From Candidatus Mcinerneyibacteriota bacterium (GTDB lineage Bacteria > AUK180 > JAQVHJ01), in the NCBI GenBank assembly GCA_030630935.1, contig DAOVMD010000055.1, positions 1-11,508 of the forward strand: a stretch of 11,508 bases of DNA, in the 5' to 3' direction. The translations under genes were made by a program, and so were the position numbers. The notes beneath the pieces were generated by a model. The model worked only from the letters and a program-made list of their open reading frames with translations, was not told where the DNA came from and did not search any database. This document shows positions 6,973-11,508 of the stretch, one piece after another; positions within the stretch are counted from its first letter, which is position 1; every line of letters begins with the position of its first letter.

Positions 6973-8701
6973 GGCGCTCTTTCCTGTGTTCTTTTATAAA
7001 TTTTTCAAATTCACTTTGTTCAAGTGTATTAAGGATATCGTTCTTCGTTAACCATCCTTTTCTTGCAATACCAATACCGAATTTATCAAAATCAATACCC
7101 TCTAATTTATGAGCATCTGTTGAAATTATTATTTTTACTCCAAGCTCTTTAGCCTGCTTACAATACCTCCAATCAAGATCAAGGCGTTGAGGGTTTGAAT
7201 TTATCTCAATCATTACATTTTCAGCTGCAGCAGTTTTAATTATTTCTGTTAGATTGACCTTGTATGGTTTTCGAGTTAATAATAACCGTCCGGAAGGATG
7301 TCCCAATATTGAAAGATACGGATTCTTCATTGCAGTAATAATTCTAATCGTCATCTCGTCTTCCTGCATTTTAAAACCTGAATGTATCGAACCAAAAACT
7401 AAGTCAAACCCGCTTAACATCTCATCATCATAGTCAAGACTGCCATCCATCAAAATATCGGATTCAATTGCTTTAAATATCTTAAACTCCTTATCTTTAA
7501 ACTTCTTATTAACCTGGTCAATCTCATCCCATTGGTGTATGATATCTGCTTCTTTTAAACCACCTGCATAAAAAGCTGCTTTTGAATGGTCTGAAATTAC
7601 AAGATACGAATATCCTTTTTGAAAACAATAATCTGCTAATTCTTCAATTGTATTCAAGCCATCAGAATAAGTCGAATGTACATGTATAACGCCTTTCAAA
7701 TCAATCTCTTTTACAAGGTCCGGAATTAAACCATCCTTTGCTGATTGAATTTCACCAGTATTCTCTCTTAACTCAGGAGGGATAAAGGAAAGTTGAAGTT
7801 CCTTGAATATTTCTTCTTCTGAAGAACATTCAATCCTTTCATTATTTTTATAGAGACCATTTTTATTCAATTGATAATTAATCTCATTTGTATAATCCTG
7901 CATTGTAAGATTATAATCCAAGCTCCCTGTAAAGTGGTGCAAGGCAAATGGAAATTCTTCTTCTTTTATTATATTTAAATTCACAATGAGCCCGGAAGTT
8001 AATTTTATAATCCCATCGTTTTCACCTTGCTCAATTACTTTCGAAGCATCAGGAAATTCCACAAACCTCTTAACTACTTCCCCGGGATCAGAACTTTGAA
8101 CTAAGATATTAATATTATTTACTATCTCGTTCCTTCGTCGTAAACTCCCGGCAATCTCTATCCTATCTACTGATTCTAAAATATTAAGATGCTTAATAAG
8201 TTCTTCTGAAATTATAGTTGCATGATTAATTAAGCTGCTGCCAATTGTAGTTTTTAAATATTCAATCCCTCTCAGGAAATGGTCTTGAGAACGCTTACCA
8301 AAACCCTTGATCCCCTCAACTTTACCATCTCTACAAGCTCGTTCAAGTCGATGGATTGAAGTAATATTTAATTCATTTATTAATATATGAATCTTCTTCG
8401 GACCCAATCCCTGGATTCGAAGAAGCTCAAGAACATTATCGGTAACCTGTTCGCGAAGATCATTATAATATAAAATGTCCCCGGTGCGAATAAACTCGGT
8501 AATTTCTTGAGAGAGCTTTTCGCCAATTCCCTTTAACTTCTCTAATCCGCCTTCGCGTGAGAGCTTTTCAATATCATCAGAAAGGTTTTCTATGACCCTG
8601 GCAGCATTGTAATAAGACCGGGACTTGAATGGATTCTCACCGAGAATGATTAGCATGTCTCCAATTAATTTGAAAATGTTTACTAATTTTTCCTTTTCCA
8701 T
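6959..8701 (-). CDS. polX: Noncanonical PolX-family protein: polymerase active site lost, PHP nuclease intact
   Basis: 580 residues from the ATG at 8701; the numbering below is from an upstream TTG (add 16). Order: PolX 8-kDa HhH region (about 20-165), palm (about 195-275), thumb remnant, PHP domain (350-596). The palm keeps GSLRR (201-205), but the catalytic aspartates are all Asn: N212 and N214 (canonical DxD) and N257 (canonical VDLR, here VNLN). The FTGS motif (273-276) remains. The PHP metal site looks complete: H356xH358, D363, D387H388, E429, H456, H484, D545xH547. Hence polymerase activity is predicted absent and 3'-5' exonuclease/AP-endonuclease type activity retained. The start at 8701 is preferred because canonical PolX proteins begin here (EKLVNIFKLIGDML..GENPFK) and the upstream TTG is the first half of the -35 box. 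Overlaps nth by 14 nt. Confidence 0.93.
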   Translation of the reverse strand: MEKEKLVNIFKLIGDMLIILGENPFKSRSYYNAARVIENLSDDIEKLSREGGLEKLKGIGEKLSQEITEFIRTGDILYYNDLREQVTDNVLELLRIQGLGPKKIHILINELNITSIHRLERACRDGKVEGIKGFGKRSQDHFLRGIEYLKTTIGSSLINHATIISEELIKHLNILESVDRIEIAGSLRRRNEIVNNINILVQSSDPGEVVKRFVEFPDASKVIEQGENDGIIKLTSGLIVNLNIIKEEEFPFALHHFTGSLDYNLTMQDYTNEINYQLNKNGLYKNNERIECSSEEEIFKELQLSFIPPELRENTGEIQSAKDGLIPDLVKEIDLKGVIHVHSTYSDGLNTIEELADYCFQKGYSYLVISDHSKAAFYAGGLKEADIIHQWDEIDQVNKKFKDKEFKIFKAIESDILMDGSLDYDDEMLSGFDLVFGSIHSGFKMQEDEMTIRIITAMKNPYLSILGHPSGRLLLTRKPYKVNLTEIIKTAAAENVMIEINSNPQRLDLDWRYCKQAKELGVKIIISTDAHKLEGIDFDKFGIGIARKGWLTKNDILNTLEQSEFEKFIKEHRKERLASR

Positions 8702-8720
8702 ACCCTTAATAATTTTTGTA

Positions 8721-8749
8721 ATTCTATCATAATTTGAAATATAAGTCAA
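8721..8749 (-). promoter_or_regulatory. Promoter of the polX-nth-npt operon
   Basis: Minus strand: -35 TTGACT (8744-8749), 17-bp spacer, -10 TAGAAT (8721-8726). Predicted start near 8714, about 13 nt before the ATG at 8701, whose only ribosome signal is a close TAAGGG. The first three bases of the -35 box are the TTG that opens the longest reading frame, which argues against that start. Confidence 0.7.
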
Positions 8750-9001
8750 TTAAATTCTTATTCTAAAGTTTCACCATTTTTTTCGTTAATGTGGAGTGCT
8801 TCAAAAAAAACTGATTTTCATGATTCAAAGTGCTTGTAATACTTATGTTTTCAATATTTGTCCTGTAAGGACAATTGTTATCCCTACGGGATAAAAAGTA
8901 AAATCAAAATACTATATCATAAATCAATTTATTATATGAAAGAATATTCGAGTCATAAGTCATAGGCCGGCACCCGAATCTACTCACCTTTTCAAACTAA
9001 A
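8750..9001. other. Intergenic region with small hairpin repeats between polX and the lipoprotein gene
   Basis: No gene seen on either strand. It holds the tandem hairpins at 8858-8894 (listed separately) and a short GC-richer patch at 8967-8985 containing GCCGGC. Just left of this patch the heptamer AGTCATA occurs twice in tandem-like arrangement (8952-8965). No clear terminator with a T-tract was found for the lipoprotein gene ending at 9002. Confidence 0.5.
8858..8894. repeat. Two tandem small palindromes (REP-like)
   Basis: Two perfect 7-bp stems with 3-nt loops sit side by side: TTGTCCT-GTA-AGGACAA (8858-8874) and TTATCCC-TAC-GGGATAA (8878-8894), separated by 3 bp. Both have the same design (TTRTCC core, 3-nt loop). 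The TCCCTACGGGA core resembles dispersed intergenic palindromes seen in AT-rich FCB-group genomes, from general recollection only. The lack of a T-tract on the second stem's plus side makes a simple terminator less likely, though AAAAA follows on plus and poly-T precedes on minus. Confidence 0.6.
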
Positions 9002-9880
9002 TTAATTACCTAAATTTTCTGCTTTGCCCCATCCTCCAGAACTAACCTGGATTATATTATTATCCTTTTCAAATAATGTATAATAATATAAATATTTTTC
9101 TTTTGAAGGTATATAAACTCTATAAGTATGGCTAAACATCTTTCTATATTTTTTAATACTATATACTTTAAGAATACAGGACATTTTTTCTTGGCTTAAT
9201 TCTTTTTTAAAAGTAATACTAATAGTAGCATCGCTAATTGGCCTATAATGACCTGGACTATACTCAATTAATGGATTTATTTTCACCTTTTCAATTATAA
9301 TATAATTTTTTGATTTTACATTATTCAATTCAGATTTCATTTTTTCTTTCCACTTCTTTACCTTTTCTGGTTTATTTCCAGGAAGAAACCATTTATCCTC
9401 CAATTTTTTAAAATAAAAATAAACATTTTTCAAATCTTCTTGATTATTTAATTTAACATAATATTTCCTTGTTTCAATTCTATTATAAGTATCCTTTCTT
9501 AATTTAAATATTTCACAATTCATCTGTTTGAAAATATTCTTTAATTCTTGTTCCTCTTTTTCTGAAGAATTTACTTGAGAATTATTTATTTCCCCATTAA
9601 ATAACCAAAATCTACTGACTCCAAAAACAAAAGAAATGTGCCAATTAATATATTCAGGTTTTATTTCCATTCGTGTAAAATTTGTATAATTAATTTCAGT
9701 ATCTTGACTTATTATTTCTTCATATTCATTTATCTGCTCATCCAATCCCGGCCAATCGGGATACTTCAATTCCTTCTTAAACAAATGTTTGGAGCTCGAA
9801 CAACCATTAATTATAAATAAAGATATAAGCACACTTGCAATCACGAAAAACACACCCCATAAAAGATATCTTTTATTCAT
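9002..9880 (-). CDS. Hypothetical lipoprotein
   Basis: 292 residues from the ATG at 9878-9880. A positively charged start (NKR) and hydrophobic stretch are followed by a lipobox I-N-G-C (Cys at residue 27) and a Ser-rich linker, as for signal-peptidase-II lipoproteins. The mature part is Lys/Glu/Asn/Tyr-rich, probably mixed alpha/beta, with no motif I recognise. Start choice: AGGAG (9888-9892) is 7 nt before this ATG but only 1 nt before the in-frame ATG at 9886, so the second Met fits better. The codon content is extremely AT-rich (many AAT/AAA/ATT), more so than the operon to its left. It could be an accessory or lineage-specific gene. A possible 27-codon frame overlaps its 5' end. Confidence 0.72.
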   Translation of the reverse strand: MNKRYLLWGVFFVIASVLISLFIINGCSSSKHLFKKELKYPDWPGLDEQINEYEEIISQDTEINYTNFTRMEIKPEYINWHISFVFGVSRFWLFNGEINNSQVNSSEKEEQELKNIFKQMNCEIFKLRKDTYNRIETRKYYVKLNNQEDLKNVYFYFKKLEDKWFLPGNKPEKVKKWKEKMKSELNNVKSKNYIIIEKVKINPLIEYSPGHYRPISDATISITFKKELSQEKMSCILKVYSIKKYRKMFSHTYRVYIPSKEKYLYYYTLFEKDNNIIQVSSGGWGKAENLGN

Positions 9881-9882
9881 GC

Positions 9883-9966
9883 TCATACTCCTAATTTGAT
9901 TGATGTTAATAAATTATCAGTATTATTTTTACGTGTTCGTTTCCGGTTCTTGTTGTACTTGCTCAT
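9883..9966 (-). CDS. Possible 27-residue basic peptide coupled to the lipoprotein gene
   Basis: ATG at 9964-9966, stop TGA at 9883-9885. The first half is strongly basic (MSKYNKNRKRTRK...). The stop overlaps the upstream of the two lipoprotein ATGs as ATGA, and the lipoprotein ribosome site lies inside its last codons, a layout typical of translational coupling. Its own ribosome site (AAGGA, 10 nt upstream) is weak to moderate. No family recognised; a chance frame remains quite possible. Confidence 0.3.
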   Translation of the reverse strand: MSKYNKNRKRTRKNNTDNLLTSIKLGV

Positions 9967-9993
9967 CTTTAATCATTCCTTATTCCCAGGTTA

Positions 9994-10025
9994 GATTGCC
10001 GCGTCGCTTCGCTTCTCGCAATGAC
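9994..10025. repeat. Dispersed intergenic repeat, GC-richer hairpin-type
   Basis: A GC-rich island in AT-rich DNA that begins GATTGCCGCGTCGCTTCGC and ends TCGCAATGAC. The ends ATTGC (9995-9999) and GCAAT (10018-10022) are inverted. Sequences of the form TCATTGCGAG-AGCGAAGCGAC-GGCAATC are known dispersed intergenic elements in many unrelated bacteria. A diverged copy occurs at 11211-11233. Confidence 0.6.
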
Positions 10026-10105
10026 AAATAACATTGATACAAACCGCAAGTATCATAATACCATTTTCAACTTGGAAGATATGCAAATCCTAAGGACCAA
10101 CTAAC

Positions 10106-10690
10106 CTACTTTAAATGTTTACTCCTAAAAAAGTATGTGGTCTCCCAAATCTCAACTATATTCTCTTCATAATATATTGCAACAAGAAAATCACTTTTGA
10201 TCTCTGATTTGAAAATCCTGACCGGGGAATTCTTGTCCAAATCCATGAAATCATACCAATGCCCTTTTTCATTTTTAATGTAAGTTAAATATGCACTTTC
10301 GCTATTTAATTTAAATTGAAAACAATATATCCTGGCACCTTTATATATCTGTAAAAAATACAATTTATTATTAAAGATATCATCAACAAATAATTTGATC
10401 TCATCAACACCAGCAACTTGTTTTATTAAAAATATCTCCCGGCCTTCATATTTAACATCATCCTTGATATCTTTCAACTTCATACCTATATATAATTGCT
10501 GTAAACCTTCAGGCATAAAACGGGAACTTCTTGGTAGAACCTTAATTTTTCCGGCAGTATATGTATCTAATGATTTGCTTAAAAAACCCTTACCAAGATA
10601 TGATAAAACACAACATGAAAATAATATTATTATAACTGTCGTCAAAAAGAATATTATAAAAGTGGATTTTGGATTTCTCTCTGATGTCAT
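10106..10690 (-). CDS. Hypothetical single-pass membrane protein
   Basis: 194 residues from the ATG at 10688-10690; a TTG 12 nt upstream (10702) would give 198 and has GGGG six bases before it, so the start is uncertain. A short charged N-terminus is followed by one hydrophobic segment (about residues 10-31 of the shorter form) and a presumably extracytoplasmic domain of about 160 residues. The stretch 'LYIGMKLKDIKDDV' resembles the 'GM..eeV' start of BamE/SmpA-like domains, but the match is weak and no function is assigned. The paired Cys in the membrane segment (FSCCVLS) could also be read as a lipobox-like site, though the -1 Ser/-3 pattern is poor. It follows the IscU gene by a few bases on the same strand, so it is probably co-transcribed from the promoter at 11125-11153. 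Confidence 0.68.
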   Translation of the reverse strand: MTSERNPKSTFIIFFLTTVIIILFSCCVLSYLGKGFLSKSLDTYTAGKIKVLPRSSRFMPEGLQQLYIGMKLKDIKDDVKYEGREIFLIKQVAGVDEIKLFVDDIFNNKLYFLQIYKGARIYCFQFKLNSESAYLTYIKNEKGHWYDFMDLDKNSPVRIFKSEIKSDFLVAIYYEENIVEIWETTYFFRSKHLK

Positions 10691-10705
10691 TGAATTAACC
10701 AAATC

Positions 10706-11089
10706 TTACCCCGCATTAATACTTTTAACTACATAAGACATTATCGCATTATATAAAGCTTCCGAACCTAAGTTTGAACAATGTGCCTTACCTTCCGGTA
10801 ATTCTTCACCTAATGCATCAAGTATCATCTCATCAGTTATCTCTGCTGCTTCATCAACATGCTTTCCCTTTGCAAGCTCTGTCATAATACTACCTAATGC
10901 AATCGCTGAAGGACAACCTTTACATAGGAATTTAATCTCTGTAATGTGTTCATGCTCTACTTTAATATATACCTCGATATAGTCCCCGCATTCGGGGTCT
11001 CCATATCGACCAATACCGTCAGGGTTATCAAGCTTACCCATGTTTCTCGGGTTCATGAAATGTTCTAAAGTCTTCTTAGAATATACCAT
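10706..11089 (-). CDS. IscU/NifU-N-type Fe-S cluster assembly scaffold
   Basis: 127 residues. Scaffold on which [2Fe-2S]/[4Fe-4S] clusters are built from cysteine-desulfurase sulfur before transfer to apoproteins. Seen: the N-terminal 'VYSKKTLEHFMNPRNMGKLD' pattern, C34 with D36 (ECGDY), C59 in CKGCPSAIA (plus an extra C56), and H103-C104 (AHCSNLG). These are the three ligand Cys and the conserved Asp of IscU. The CxxCPSAIA form and lack of an LPPVK chaperone motif resemble stand-alone NifU-like proteins of anaerobes rather than proteobacterial IscU. No iscS is beside it on the left; the gene to the right is separate and cut off. The ATG lacks a Shine-Dalgarno, but family alignment supports it. 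Promoter is clear upstream. Confidence 0.93.
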   Translation of the reverse strand: MVYSKKTLEHFMNPRNMGKLDNPDGIGRYGDPECGDYIEVYIKVEHEHITEIKFLCKGCPSAIALGSIMTELAKGKHVDEAAEITDEMILDALGEELPEGKAHCSNLGSEALYNAIMSYVVKSINAG

Positions 11090-11124
11090 ATATTATATAT
11101 TTTTAAAAATTAGCTTATAATTAA

Positions 11125-11153
11125 ATTATAACATTTTAAGTAAATTATTTCAA
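11125..11153 (-). promoter_or_regulatory. Sigma70-type promoter for the IscU-like gene
   Basis: Minus strand: -35 TTGAAA (11148-11153), 17-bp spacer, -10 TATAAT (11125-11130). Predicted start near 11118, giving an all-A/T leader of about 29 nt without a ribosome site. Confidence 0.68.
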
Positions 11154-11187
11154 GTCTTTATTTTCAGAATAGAGATAATTTATTTTA

Positions 11188-11343
11188 ACAGGGAACTAAT
11201 GAGAACATAACGCATCGCTTCGTTCTGCAATGAAAAATGAATAATATTTTGCTTTATATATAACAATGCTTTTATTCAGAGCTGGAGATGCTCAAAGATT
11301 CTATTGAATGCAAAAAATATTTTTTACAGGGAACTAACGAGAA
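11188..11343. repeat. Direct repeat pair, 18 bp
   Basis: ACAGGGAACTAATGAGAA at 11188-11205 recurs as ACAGGGAACTAACGAGAA at 11326-11343 (17 of 18 identical), both preceded by a T-rich stretch. The right copy continues into a second ACGAGAA unit (TTGACGAGAACTAA), so it looks like a decayed array of about 10-bp units. It brackets the GC-richer repeat copy at 11211-11233. Confidence 0.6.
11211..11233. repeat. Diverged copy of the 9994-10025 repeat
   Basis: Read on the minus strand, TCATTGCAGAACGAAGCGAT followed by GCG corresponds to TCATTGCGAGAAGCGAAGCG plus ACGCG of the first copy, allowing small gaps. The GGCAATC end is missing, so it appears truncated. Confidence 0.5.
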
Positions 11344-11391
11344 TTGACGAGAACTAAAAAAACAAAAATAAAAAAGTAAATAACCGGTACC

Positions 11392-11508
11392 CTATGTCAA
11401 TATCCTTAACACATGTAAGTTACCCTTATGTGTGACTAATATTAAGAGATCGTTATCAATAATAAATCTAACTATAAAATCATCTTTATCTGTAGTTGTT
11501 ATTTTTTC
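11392..11508 (-). CDS. C-terminal end of an unidentified gene (5' part outside window)
   Basis: An open frame enters from the right edge and gives 38 residues before TAG at 11392-11394. The sequence (…DDFIVRFIIDNDLLILVTHKGNLHVLRILT) alternates hydrophobic and polar residues, as in a final blade of a beta-propeller or another beta-rich domain, but it is too short for a family call. Its coding look and the absence of better frames here support it. It runs in the same direction as the IscU-like gene but is separated by about 300 bp and that gene's own promoter. Confidence 0.5.
   Translation of the reverse strand, partial: EKITTTDKDDFIVRFIIDNDLLILVTHKGNLHVLRILT

Larger units (their letters stand above)
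11154..11391. other. Intergenic region with short repeats
   Basis: With the promoter stretch this makes about 300 bp without a gene. It carries the diverged repeat at 11211-11233, a direct repeat (11188-11205 and 11326-11343) and A-rich DNA near 11350-11380. I see no open frame or T-tract hairpin that would clearly end the gene entering from the right. Confidence 0.5.

Noticed and set aside
10035-10055. Inverted repeat TGATAC...GTATCA
   Set aside because: Only 6 bp with a 9-nt loop, no T-tract and no relation to a gene end; expected by chance.
10395-10736. Plus-strand frame of 113 codons
   Set aside because: Antisense to the membrane protein and the 3' end of the IscU-like gene; no ribosome site or domain.
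11281-11296. Small hairpin GAGC...GCTC as a terminator
   Set aside because: A 4-bp stem without a U-tract; too weak to call.

Overview
The window is AT-rich bacterial chromosome from an anaerobic or microaerophilic organism with a Gram-negative envelope. Oxygen defence uses superoxide reductase plus rubredoxin rather than superoxide dismutase. There is an exported beta-barrel-like protein ending in Phe, a lipobox protein and a signal-peptide DUF4097-type protein. Housekeeping families are clear (Nth, PolX, NptA/PhoU-like, IscU), but the sequence alone does not fix a phylum. An uncultured FCB-group lineage, for example Cloacimonadota-like, is only a guess.

Layout. (1) 1-1097, minus strand: an oxidative-stress cluster, perR -> 13-codon ORF -> superoxide reductase -> rubredoxin (cut by the window edge). 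perR has a clear promoter and probably starts at a TTG with a good Shine-Dalgarno. (2) 1098-1422: divergent intergenic region with a near-consensus PerR-box-like palindrome, a strong plus-strand promoter and a leader with two Shine-Dalgarno sequences and an inverted repeat. (3) 1423-4616, plus strand: outer-membrane beta-barrel-like protein, strong intrinsic terminator, a receiver/anti-sigma-type ATPase fusion, and an exported DUF4097-like protein. (4) 8749-4613, minus strand: a tightly packed operon polX-nth-npt (14-nt overlap, then 1-nt overlap) from one clear promoter. The last gene converges on the DUF4097-like gene with overlapping stop codons. (5) 8750-11508: looser, repeat-containing DNA with a hypothetical lipoprotein, a possible 27-codon ORF, a hypothetical membrane protein downstream of an IscU-type scaffold gene, and the C-terminal end of a further gene at the right edge.

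How the genes fit together. PerR is expected to sense peroxide and control the reductase/rubredoxin pair, which detoxifies superoxide without making O2; IscU supplies Fe-S clusters, which Nth also needs. PolX and Nth are both base-excision-repair type proteins.

The most notable observation is that this PolX has Asn at all three positions of the polymerase catalytic aspartates, while its PHP nuclease motifs are complete. It is therefore predicted to be a nuclease without polymerase activity, translationally coupled to endonuclease III. Other points: a promoter whose -35 box would be mistaken for the polX start codon, several small hairpin or REP-like intergenic repeats, and two unannotated short ORFs with plausible ribosome binding sites or coupling. 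I see no CRISPR array, tRNA, rRNA, transposase or phage gene.
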